Source of the DNA: Gordionus sp. m RMFG-2023
Lineage: Eukaryota > Nematomorpha > Gordioida > Chordodea > Parachordodidae
Assembly (NCBI RefSeq): GCF_954871325.1
Contig: NC_088777.1
Coordinates: 47,283,366 to 47,347,365, forward strand
Direction of reading: 5' to 3'
DNA length: 64,000 bases
The position numbers and the translations under genes are program-made. This document shows positions 45,078-56,507 of the stretch, one piece after another. Every line of letters starts with the position of its first letter. Positions within the stretch are counted from its first letter, which is position 1. The notes beneath the pieces were generated by a model, which was not told the origin of the DNA, did not search any database, and saw nothing but the letters and a program-made list of their open reading frames with translations.

Positions 45078-48000
45078 ATCTTTTTTAAAAAAAATTGTGA
45101 TTTTATCATGAAAGATTACTTGTGCATTAAAATATAAGAGGTTTACCTTAAAAGTTTCCTTTTTTTACCAAATATATAGAATTTTAGGTAAAATTTGATC
45201 AAAAATCTATCTTCTAAACCTCATAAGATTTTTTTTTTTTGAAACTGTAGAAAAATTAGATTATTAAAATTTAAAAGTAATTTATAATACAAATTTTAAA
45301 TATTTATGAATAAGTTTTTAATATTTAGGAATAGTTTCGAATAATGTTGATATATATACGATAAATTTTGAATGATATGAAGAAAAAAAAATCAAATTAT
45401 AAGAATAATTCGATCGAATAATGTATAAAAAATTATTCGACGAATAATATATTTTCCTAATCCGCATTCGATTCGAATAACTTTGTTATTTGTATTGGTA
45501 AAATACGAATCGAATATCGAATAATTCGCTTTAGGTATAAGTTTACTGAAATACATTACATTAAAAATAATTACATAATATATTCATAAAATATATCATA
45601 ATGGCATGACACACATGCGATTTTAATACAATAAATATTTTTTATAGTTATAAGAAAAATTCCCCTAACGATTGATTTTTAAAATAAATAAATAAATAGA
45701 AGCAATTGCATAAATGATTCCTTTTCTTCTATTGCACTTTGTAAACCTGAGGCTACGCCTCAGATATGATTCGATGTTCTAACGAGCATTGTGTATTCCA
45801 GTTGGCACACTGTAAAATATATTGAAATCTCTGGCAAAATATAAAACAATATGTCATGTTGCTATAAATTTTTTATTTTAATTGGTATAACGTGCAATAG
45901 AGGGTTAAACAATTTTGCTCTAAATTCTTGCTTTCCAAAAAAAAAAAATGTATAGGTAAATAAGTAAAAATTTAAAGAAAGTTAAGACATTTTTATTTTC
46001 TATGCTATAAAAATGCGAATTTTTTTAGGACTTCAAGTATTGGCGTCAATTGTATCGCTATCAACCGAATAATATTCAGAACCAGAACCCTTTTCCAGTT
46101 TGAAGGGTATTAAACAATGATTCTCGGTCAGACATTTTGTAGAAGAAAATTCTTTTTATGCATCCCCATCTTCATCTAGCTGAGAATCGGATTATATTTA
46201 TTGTAATACAAATCATAAATTTTTGCGTTTAAACCAAAAAAAAAATTAACCTACAGACCGTGTTCAATTCTAATAGCTCACTCTAAACAAAATATAAAGA
46301 AAAAGGCTATGTAGATTTAGCACACACTTAAATTCTAACAGTAGGACGTCCTAGTTATTCTGAAATAGACGGATCTAAAAAATAAGATGAACCAGGAAAC
46401 GGCCAATATGTTTACACAAATTTATATGTACGCTTATATTTTTGGGCGGATTATTTGCTATACTGCTAGTTAATAAATATTTTTTTATTTAATTATATAT
46501 AATAATAATAAAAAATATTATATTATATTTAAAATCTACTTAAATATTTCTTCTAAAAAAATATATAAATAAAACACGCGATTTAAATATACTTTGTTCT
46601 ATTATAAATATTATTCGTTTTGAATAATCGAAGAATTTCATTATCTTTAAATAATAACTCCTTTTATGGGGAAAAAAACCATATTTCAATATACCCTTAT
46701 ATCTATTTTATTTGTTATTCAAATTATATTTGTTATTCAAATAAATTCATCTAAATTAATATTAAAAAAATGTTTTATTTAGATTAATTTCTATATGATT
46801 TAATGTTATTATAATAAGTTAATAAGCTACTTCATAGGCATGGCCAGGATTTTGCTAAGGGGGGAGGGGTGGAGGGTTCACTATTAAACGGGTTTCTTCC
46901 CAAAAATTTTCTTATTGGAGGTATTTAGGTTTGCTTGTTGAAGATTATTGGCTATTTTAGATTTTTATAAAAATAATTTTGGTGTTCACTTATCTATTTT
47001 TTTATATATAAATATTGATTTTTTTCCTAATAATTTTGAATTTCGTCGTCATTTTAAAAATGCTATTAAATTTAACTTTTCTTTATAGTTATATATTGTA
47101 TAAATTTTATTGGAAAAGGGGGGTGCGGGAGTGTAGAAAATAAATTTTAGCTTAAAATGATATTTAAGAGAATGGATAAATTTTAGGGAATTTTCTTTGA
47201 CTTCCTCTGGTTATGTCTATGCTTGCCTTGAATTGCTAATCTTCAAAAAAGAAGGGATTTCGTCAAAACGAATGATATAGGCAATATTTATATCGATTCT
47301 AAGCAGGGTTTGAAATGCTCTTCAAAATAAAATCTTCAAAGATTTTGATCACTGAAAGATTTTCTAAAAAATTTTGGGTAAGTTCAAACAAGTTTTTTTG
47401 ATCAAATTTTATCTAAAATTCAAAATCTTTTTTCAAAAATCAAGTTAATATTTCGATATTTTTTAAAAAAAACTTCAATTTTTTGATTTTCAAAGATTAT
47501 TAGCTCAAAATTTTGGATTTTTTCATTCTGATTCTAAGTATAGTTGTATCTTTATAGATGAGGCCCACTTCTTTCATGCCTATTATTTGAAATAGCTTTC
47601 ATTAACTTAGTAGCGGCCCGTTTCAACTAGATTAATATGAGTATCTTAATTTATTGATATGCAAGCATGCAGCCCATACTGATATGATTATTAGGACGCT
47701 ATATTTTAAAATTTTATATATAAACTATTATAAAAAAAATATCTCTTATTTTAATCTTATTCCATTTTGATCCAATAAATAGACTTTCCTGAGGCTATAA
47801 TTTGGTATGTTCTGTAACTGTTATGGGATCTACTATCATTAATTTGATTAATGGGCAACCATATCTTTTCCTCAATTGTGGGTAAAAGAAGGATAATGAT
47901 CATGGGGACGTAAAAAGGAAATATATATCTTCTTAGTAATTTCGTTACTTTAGTATCGTGGGTAACCACCAAAAATCTTCATAAACATATGTTACGAATC

Positions 48001-49029
48001 CTTTGATATCAACAAAAGATAAATTATAGGGATTTGAGATATGATTAATTTTAGAGTGCTCTGCATATGAATATATTTCTGATTTAACTTTACTTAAATC
48101 AAAAGAAATACCGCATCAGAGTTCTTGGAAGGAGAGAGCTAAGTTGAATTAGAAGTTAAACCTCTTCTAAATTGTATTGTTCGTTGGTTATATATGTAAA
48201 ATTTAGTGATGGCACGTTTTGTTTTGCAAACTGATATAAATCAATTGGTGTTAAATGTGTCCAGAACTGGTGCGCTGAAGGCTTGAACGTGCTACTAATC
48301 TTTTTAATATTCCTCCAAGGTCGTCGCATGGACCTTTTCTATTGGAATGGACCACCACATCCTTCTTTTACTCCATAAGCGATATCAAATAATAACGATA
48401 TGATCCATAATAGTGACAGGATATATCTACAATTATGGCCTCAGGAATTTCTATTAATAAGCGCAAAATGGAATACGATAAAAATAAGAGATATGTTTTT
48501 ATAATATTTTGTATTAAATATTTTAAAATGTTAATTTTACAATATGTCCTAATAATAATAATATCTCTACGGGCTGCCTGCTTACATATTGCCCCAGGAC
48601 ATCATATTAATTATATTCAATGGATTTTTTAAAATTTAATCACAATACATTTCATATTTTTATGAAAAATATTTTACTATAATGATTTTTGAATAGAACG
48701 CCATCTATATTATCCTCTTTATTTATATAAATAAAAAAAATTCAAATAAAATTTAACAAAAACAAAAATGGCTATCAAGATTTTTTATTAAATAGTTTAA
48801 TATAAAGGTAATAAACATTTTTAGATAATACTAGCACTCAAAAAACTTTTGTCAGCAATAAATTTTACCGGAAATATAAAAACAGTTGGAATTTTTTTTT
48901 CAATATTTTCCAATGTAAAATTTTAAGGGCTATAAATGAGAAATAATTTGTAACTCTATCTTAAGTATTAACAAGATTTAATGAAATCATGCGTTGCACA
49001 CTTTGAAGGGAAAATCTTTGGATCTGGTT
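45078..49029. other. Intergenic DNA, unassigned
   Basis: A cluster of AATTCGATTCGAATA-type motifs at 45400-45530 and 46600-46740 suggests the ends of an old element of about 1.2 kb, with no recognisable coding part. At 47280-47520 there is a run of imperfect AAAATCTTTCAAAGATTTT-like hairpins. Short open frames at 47757-47972 (minus) and 48435-48632 (plus) do not resemble known proteins. Nothing else can be supported. Confidence 0.35.
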
Positions 49030-49248
49030 AGTGTTGTTAAAAGGCTCTATTTGAGCCGATTTTTAAAAACGGCTAACTCAACATTATACCCAGGAAAATA
49101 TTGCTTAAGTGTCTAGATTTTGTCAATAGATGTTCAATCCCATGATATATGAGCAAAATCTTTAGGCTTGCATAATATTTTTTTGGATAAAAAATTTAGT
49201 CAGCCGTTTTTAAAAATCGGCTCAAATTGAGCCGTTTAACAACACTAG
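49030..49248. mobile_element. hAT MITE (GGCTC family), best-preserved copy
   Basis: The ends are AGTGTTGTTAAAAGGCTC and the inverted GAGCCGTTTAACAACACTAG. The inner arms AAAAACGGCTAACTCAA and GTCAGCCGTTTTTAAAAA are also inverted. The target duplication ATCTGGTT is perfect at 49022-49029 and 49249-49256. The terminal CAGTGTTGTTAAA pattern is shared with the hAT at 13757. Other copies lie at 5271, 33371, 40080, 58190 and 62037. Confidence 0.9.
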
Positions 49249-49543
49249 ATCTGGTTGATAGCACTCTAAAATTTTGAATTTGCTAAAATATATAACATTA
49301 TAACTAAAATGCCAAGTATTCATTTTAAAGATGGTCGTTTAAAAAACTCGTTTTTTTGGTTAATTAAAAATATTAATAGGGTCATAAAAATTGACTCATA
49401 TTAGGCTTTTAAAATCCCTAGTTGTTACTATCAAGTTTTGAAAGTCATCAAACTCATTCTTTTATGCTATGTAACTTCTATATAGTAAGAACAACACAAG
49501 GATAAGATTAATACAGTAATTTTTGTTGCAAATTACAATATAT

Positions 49544-49789
49544 CGTCGGTCTAGAATTGGAGTGTTTCACTTGACATTTTCAAAATTTTTGAGTTAGAAG
49601 TGGATAACTTATTTATTCTCAATATATATAAAAATAAAAACTAGATTAAAAAATATTAATTTTTGCCAAAGTTATAGCTCTGTCAAAATTGATCAATAAG
49701 TTTTTCCTATGTTTGATTTTAAACTTTAATGTTGATTTTCTCATTTTAAAAATTTGTGCAAGTGGAACCCTCCAATTTTAGGCACAGCA
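49544..49789. mobile_element. MITE with TCGTCGGYCTAGAATTGG ends, copy 2
   Basis: The left end is CGTCGGTCTAGAATTGGAGTG. The right end (CCAATTTTAGGCACAGCA) is a more decayed inverted copy. The whole segment pairs with copy 1 at 44825-45077 in opposite orientation over its full length. Confidence 0.75.
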
Positions 49790-50275
49790 TATTAGATCAT
49801 TTTTCAAACTGATTGATAATAACTTCTACTCAACCATTATTTGAAATTAGATTCTAAGAAAATTCACAAAGATATCATTTAAAAAAATATTTAAGCCTTG
49901 GATAGCTTACATTAAGTAAGCTGCCAACTAAACCTCATATACACTTTAAAAGATGTGATAGGTCCACCAAATTTGTAAGGGCTCTGTTACTTTTAAAGAA
50001 AAGTATAAAAATCAATAAATATAATATCAATTAGATTGATATTATTTCTAAAGGAATATTTTGTATTTTTTAAATATTATTAAGGTTTTTAAACAAAATT
50101 TATAAGGTACAAAAAATAATTATTTTTTAATATAAAGACTATATAAAAATGAGCAGCATAACTATTTAAAAGATAAGATAATATCAAAATATATAAAATA
50201 AAATGTTTAATGCCATATATAAATTTTATAAAAAAATGCATATAAATACATGTATAAAAGATTTTGAATATTTTG

Positions 50276-51061
50276 TTATTTAGAATTTGATGCAGATGAC
50301 TTAGGAATAAATTTAACATGATCACCGGTGGCTATAATATTTTTAGAAATCTTGTCATATATTTTAGCCCTAGCAAATGATATATTCACACCATGCTTTT
50401 CACAATCACCTTCAATAACTATCCTATCCCCCACTTTGGATTTATTAAGATATCTAGTAATATTAATTCATTGTATAAATATATATATAAATAAGGTAAA
50501 ACAACAATGTAACATTTCTATATTATAATTTTCCATATTTTACAATTTAGGATTATAGATATTTGAATCTTATCTTTAAAATTTCACAATATTAACTTTT
50601 CCCTACATTTAAGGTTAAAAATAAGGTTCCATTAAGGGTTATGTTAAATCAAAGTTTTATGATGTAATATATATTAAGACTTTATATATATCTTGATAAA
50701 AAAAATTACGAGATATTCATGTTGATGCTAAATGAGGGTTCAAGATGTGGATACTGCAGGCTCACAATTGCAAAAGATGTGACATGATCTATCAATGTGG
50801 CAATTAAACCTCCATGTAGAGTATTTGCAATATTTGCATGTTCCTTTTTTATATCCATTTCTGCAATACACTTACCATCTGCACAACTTACCAATTGTAG
50901 CTTCATAAAATAAATATAAGAATACCTATATAAATATTTAATATCATAATTTTATTATATTGCATTTTTGTTTAATAATTTATAAATCTGAAAACTTCGC
51001 CAAATGTCTGACCGTAACCATGTTTTAGCATTATTTCCCATGCATTTTGTATGTTTTTCAT
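50276..51061 (-). CDS. ACOT13: Acyl-coenzyme A thioesterase 13-like hotdog enzyme (3 exons)
   Basis: Exons on the minus strand are 51061-50996, 50900-50710 and 50453-50276, summing to 435 nt and 144 residues; human ACOT13 has 140. The family hydrolyses medium- and long-chain acyl-CoA, mainly in mitochondria, as a hotdog-fold tetramer. The hotdog signature is seen as HANIANTLHGGLIATLIDH (residues 43-61): Asn45, the His51-Gly52 pair and Asp60 correspond to the catalytic and substrate-binding residues. The third exon encodes the strands ending AKIYDKISKNIIATGDHVKF, matching the family's ATGKLIAQGRHTK end. The N-terminus MKNIQNAWEIMLKHG is short, as in the family. The donor after exon 1 (GAA|GTTTTC) is weak but gives the correct frame. 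No regulatory site is evident. Confidence 0.9.
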
Positions 51062-52119
51062 TTTTGCAAAATTCCTACTAAAAATTTTCATATGCTATTT
51101 TATCATGCAGGCATGGATAATAATAATTTCAAGTTTTAGTATTGCTAATGCTAAATATTATCTCTAGTAATCACATCGAGACATTACTTTTTAAAATAGA
51201 TAAATTGATGTCGTTAAAAGAGAGAATCAATAAAATTTAGCTTCTTACAAAATTCAATTGGCACCCTGTAATAAATTAATAAAATATTATTTACTATTAT
51301 ATATAAAAATAGAATGGAACATTCGAAAATTAATTAATAAAAAATTTGATGTTTGAAATAAAGTGAAATAAAAACTAGTAGTAGTATTTATTTTATTTAT
51401 CTTTCTTTTTCACAATATTTTATTTATCTTTCTTTTTCACAAAATCAAAATTGTATATATTAAAAGAAAAAAAAATTACAATCTTCGAATCATAAAAAAA
51501 ACATTATATTATTTTCTTTTTAAAAATAAAATACAAAAAAATCTTCCTCATTTCTTTTTCATATAAACATATAATATATATATGACATCATTTCTTTTTC
51601 ACATAAAAATATAATATATCCTTGACATACTATAACACGCCCCCCTTAACAAAAATCCTGGGCAAAATTATATATATTTTTTTTAAATCGCTATGCAAAA
51701 AAAATTTTAATCAGCGCATAAGCATTCAATAAATGATTCAAAAAAAAATTAATCAGCGTATAAACATTCAATAAATGATTCCCATAATTTTTTGTTTAAA
51801 CCATATTTTATGTCTGCATTTCTTCTTTATCACTTCATACACTCAATCAGATCTTGATAATTATCCCAGTATTGCTTTTAGAAGGTCGATTCTAACGTTG
51901 CCATCCTCCTTTCTTTTAGGCGATTTTCGTAATATCCGTCATAACTTGTTGTCCTCCTAACATAGTGTCGTTCCTCTTTTACGTTGGACATACGATGCAC
52001 GTGGGTAGTGGTTGCTTTTTGATTACACGATTATTTACACCATTGAAACCATTGAGATCTATATCTTTATTAACCAGGAACTATCCCTACATATTTTCTT
52101 TTTTTTACAATTTCCTCTT
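51062..52119. other. AT-rich spacer with short repeats
   Basis: There are small tandem repeats: TTTATCTTTCTTTTTCACA twice near 51397-51441, TCATTTCTTTTTCATATAAA twice near 51550-51612, and AATCAGCG with CATTCAATAAATGATTC twice near 51711-51782. No gene is recognised. The right part may contain the end region of the neighbouring LTR-element fossil, but a terminal repeat cannot be shown. Confidence 0.4.
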
Positions 52120-53450
52120 TCAACCATTTCTATGCACTCTCTTCCGTAACTGATCCCTGTGCCTGACACCTTCGCTATTATCATCAAATTTCACTTTATT
52201 TAACTTGTTTCCCAAATTCTCTATTACTACAACTTTCTCCCATTTTTTAGTACTTCCATATAATCTAATCCTTACTAACTGTCCTACAGTATATTCCAAT
52301 TCACTTCCATCAATTTCCTCTACAACTACCTCAGCTTTACTGGATATTAACATATCCAAAAACATCCTTACCTTCCGGCCTATCATTTTTTCCGCCGGAG
52401 ACAAACCATCATTACCCATCGCATTATTATAATACAAATGCTTTACCCACATTTCTCCTTTTCCACTTTTGGTTTTCTTCAACCATCCTTTAACCGTCGC
52501 TACCATCCGTTCCGCCTGTCCATTGGAACTGGGATGATACGGTGGCGTTAACAGATGATATACATCCGTTTTTTCACAGAATCTCTTGAATTCTTCCCCG
52601 ATAAAAGCTGGTCCACCATCCGATACCACAGTTTTCGGAATACCAAATTTCGCCCATATTTTTTTAAAATGTTTAATCACAATATTCGCCGTTAATCCGT
52701 GAATTTCTTGAAATTCTATCCATTTGGAGAACGCATCTACACCTAATATATACTTTTTTCCGTCATATTCGAAAAAATCAACATGAACCCTCTCTCCTGG
52801 TTCTACAACTTTTGGCCATATACTATTTTTATCCTTACGGGGCATGTCAGACCATGCATTACAAATCCCATTTTCCCAATTTATCAATATCCTCGTTCAT
52901 TTTCGGCCACCATACGTACTCTCTTCCCCATTGTTTCATACGAGTAACTCCTTGATGACCCGCATGTATAACATTCAAAACTTTTTCCCTCAATTTCCGG
53001 GATATAACAGCTCGGGATCCCCTCATAATACAATCGTCTACTATAGCTAATTCTGTTTCAATATTTTTGAAAACTTTATCATCATTTTTCCATGATCTCT
53101 TTCCCATTATACATAATTTAACTACCGCTAATTCTCTATCTTTCCTTGTAAACCTCTGTATATCTTCCCATGTCGTTGGGCTACCCTTTATACTTCTCAT
53201 TATCGTACGTACAAGACATTCTTCCCGGTTATCAATTTTCAAAACCATCGATTCATCCAAACTTTCGCCCGCACCTAACCTTGACAAAATATCAGGTAAC
53301 TGGTTCTCTTTTCCCCTTCGATATTTTAAATCCAAATCAAAACTTCCTACTAACAATAACCAACGCTGAAGTCGAGGCGATAACATCAACTCTTTGTTAT
53401 CTTTCTTGAATAAGTGGATCAACGGCTTATGATTTGTAAAAACAACAAAT
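52120..53450 (-). mobile_element. Fossil Ty3/gypsy LTR retrotransposon fragment (RNase H end and integrase)
   Basis: This is a pol fragment on the minus strand. It runs from the RNase H end (LDLKYRRGKENQLPDILSRL) through the integrase zinc-binding region (IHAGHQGVTRMKQ) and catalytic core (VHVDFFEYDGKKY, SDGGPAFIG, PYHPSSNGQAERM) to a C-terminal domain ending RHRDQLRKR. The NGQAER motif and domain order place it in Ty3/gypsy. The gag, protease and most reverse transcriptase parts are absent and no pair of terminal repeats is seen, so it is a broken, truncated relic with at least one further interruption. The long readable stretches suggest moderate to young age. Confidence 0.85.
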
Positions 53451-53519
53451 CCAATTTACTTCAAAATTTTCCAGAATATATAAGCAAGATTCCCAATTCC
53501 TTTTTGTTTTTAGCGATTT

Positions 53520-53650
53520 AGGATACCCTTTTTCTGTCCTTCTTTTTTTCGCTTTTTCTTTCCTCACATTTTTTCTTTCCCTTCTCATTTCCCCCTTTTC
53601 TTTTCTTTCCCTTCCGTTCCTTTTTTCTTTTCATTTACCTTCCTTTTCCC
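53520..53650. repeat. Pyrimidine-rich tract
   Basis: About 130 bases made almost only of C and T (TTCTTTCCC-type units) on the plus strand, next to the LTR-element fossil. It is simple sequence with no coding role. Confidence 0.75.
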
Positions 53651-56507
53651 AAATGCATAGTACTATATTTTAATTTTTTAAATAAAATTATATATATATA
53701 TTATTAAGGATTTTTTTTTAAAATTTGCCATTTCGTTTGCTTATTCCTTTATTTTGTATTACTTAGTAAAAAGAAAACGATACGTGGTTCTCTAATTTAC
53801 ATGACCATATATATAATATTTTAATTATTTAAATAAGATTATATATCTATTCGCAAAGGGGATCCTAGCTTTTTTGAAGTTTTCCAATTCGTCTTCCCGA
53901 ACAATACTCCTTTTTATTCATGCTGATTATTTTGTATAATTCACTAAAAAACTATATATGCTTCGTTATTTTATTATAATCAGATCGAGACAACAATACA
54001 ATAGAATTATATTTTTATAATTTAAATAAAATTATATATATTCTGAATCCTATGACCCCCTTTATTCCTGCTGATCAGCCCTATACCTATATTATATTTT
54101 TATTTAAAATCTGATATCTCACGATTAGTGATCCATCGCTATTTGTTACTCACCACTATTTGTGATTCATGAAAATTTTCAATTCCGCGCCATTTATGAT
54201 TCCTAGACTACAGTCCCTCCCCGGCAGAAAGACGTAGCCATAGTTATTTTAAAGAGGAGAATTTTTTTTTTATAAATAATTAATTTTATAAATATATATT
54301 TTGCTTATGTCATAAGACTAGTATAATAGATAGATAATTAGAAATTAATAAGTGGAAAAATAAAGTTTAATTTTACTAGTTTTGGGTAGATTAAAATTTA
54401 ATCATGTATATTTAATAAATATAAAGTTTCAAAATTAATGTAAAAACCTATATTTTAAATATTGTTTGGCATAGAACCGAGGATGGAGATTGAAAATTGG
54501 CTCTGCATACCTCGAGAATTCTTTGCCTAGGGTATAAATTTTCTTTATCTCCAGTGATCGTTGCTAAAAAAGAGGATTGCATCTTCGCTTAAATTTCCTT
54601 AGCTCGTCGTAACGAAGGATGAAAAAAAACGTTCTCTTAATTGAGAATATTTGTTGTTTAGATGATCCGGCAGCTGCGATGGATGCGTTTTTTGCGCTCG
54701 ATTTAGCATGTATAATCCCATTTCAAAGATTGGCCTTTCGACCAAGATATAAGAGTGATTCTGATCTTTTATTGTCAGAAGTATTTAGTTCAACCGGTTC
54801 TAAAAGAATAATAACAGCTTATTTTTTAAATATAACATTGAAGAACCTGATAAAAAAATATATATCCCAATTTAATATTAATTCTAAAATAGATCGATTA
54901 ATCCCAACAACCTATCTTTTAGATATGGAATCCAAAATTTTACAATTAGATTTTCCCTGGAGGAGGTTTAACCCCAAATCTCTCTGTATACGAGTTACTC
55001 AAATTCGCTTCTGTTTTTAAAAAAATACAACATGCAGCTAAAACCAGTTATTTTTTTTAATAATTAAACTTAACTATAAGTAACTTTAGCAACACTAATT
55101 ATTTTAAAATAGACACAATTTAATATATTTTAAAGATATGTAAATTAATGCAGAAAAAAGATGATTGACATACCCAGACCACTATTTATGGCAGGATAAG
55201 TAAAAATCTTCGGTCTTTCAGAGATTATTTTTAAAAAAATTTCTTAAACTAACACAGCCAATTTTTAAACTCTTATTATAACATGTTATATAAATTTTAT
55301 ACAAACTCATAATAGTCGTAAACATCTGGCAACCATGTTAAATACCATTTTTAAAGATGATATCTTCGAAACATATTTATAAATGAATCCATTATTAATA
55401 TTCATATGTATTTTTGGTTGATCGTCTGATATAAATTATATTAACTTCTATCGAATTGAATTCCAGTTGTTATTAGCTTATAATTGTTATACATAAAAGG
55501 AAAAAAAATACATTATGAATAACCGTTTTCTCTTTGTACTATAAACAATTCCTCATAAAATTCAAGATCTTAATCTCTCGTTTGATTTATCTAAATCTTT
55601 TTTTTTTCTTACCGAGTAAATATTTTTAATTTTAAGGTTTAATACAATATTTTTATAATCTTCATAATTTATTCCTCTATGGGAGGTAATGAGACTTTCC
55701 AGTTTGCCGGGGCTAAATGGGTGCTCAAAATCTAAAATATGTTTAAAAAGTAATATATCATTAAATTTGTTTTGCTTCAAGTTTATAATTTTTTAAAAAT
55801 TTTGAGGGTGGAAAAGAAAGAAAGATCTCTAGTGACCCCACTGAGACAAGATAGATTAGATTAATATAAATCTATTATAAGCCCAAAGCGTTGTTTGGTG
55901 TGGGGTCAATACTCACGCTATCAATCCGTATAGGATCGGACCGATATCGTCTTTTAAAAAAATGGCGTTGAATCCGTGCAAAGTAAGAACATAGACAAAT
56001 TGTGATCCCTTTTATTGCAAATTTGTTCTCCGAATTATATAAATTTACACCAACTTGGAAGTGAAGTGGTGTATACATATAAAAAAAATATAGAAAGACG
56101 GAAGTATAAAATTCGAATCAAAAAAAAATGTCTGTCTTTAATTTAAATTTGAGCAATCTGTTTCAGGCTGTGAAGCCCCAAAAATTTTCAATTCCCATTT
56201 CAAAATTTTAACGAAAATAAATAAATACGCTATTTTAAAATATAAAAATATGTCCAAAACATAATTCTGATTTTTTTTTTGATTAATATAAATTTCAAAA
56301 AAATTACGATTTCATTAAATTTTGAAATTTGCAAAAGTTTTAAAACTTTTCGAATTTTTTCTAAAACGGTTCTGGACAAAGCCTCAATTATAACAAATCT
56401 TATATGATATAAAAAACAATCATGATCCTTTATATTTATCCAAATTTTATAAAAATAATCAAATATGCAAAAAATCTCTTTTGTATAGAAACCGATATAT
56501 GGGATGT
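53651..56507. other. Region downstream of ASNS with unassigned open frames
   Basis: The open frame at 54619-55020 is described separately. A minus-strand frame at 55562-55780 (FEHPFSPGKLESLITSHRGI) looks protein-like but has no recognised family. Near 55900-55960 the minus strand has a CGGTCCGATCC-type motif similar to hAT ends elsewhere in the window. A TTTATT at 56011-56016 could be the ASNS poly(A) signal on the minus strand. Confidence 0.35.
54619..55020 (+). CDS. Unrecognised open reading frame, 133 residues
   Basis: The frame begins MKKNVLLIENICCLDD and ends RVTQIRFCF. It has mixed composition (PRYKSDSDLLLSEVFSSTG, INSKIDRLIPTTYLLDM) and no obvious signal peptide, membrane span or known motif. 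In this AT-rich DNA an open frame of this length by chance is uncommon but possible. No start context, intron or homologue supports it. It could be an exon of an unknown gene or a transposon scrap. Confidence 0.25.
   Translation: MKKNVLLIENICCLDDPAAAMDAFFALDLACIIPFQRLAFRPRYKSDSDLLLSEVFSSTGSKRIITAYFLNITLKNLIKKYISQFNINSKIDRLIPTTYLLDMESKILQLDFPWRRFNPKSLCIRVTQIRFCF

Noticed and set aside
47757-48632. Short frames at 47757-47972 (minus) and 48435-48632 (plus)
   Set aside because: There is no recognisable domain, splice support or repeat context. Chance frames are likely.
52205-53409. Plus-strand frames across the LTR fossil
   Set aside because: They are antisense shadows of the integrase and RNase H region.
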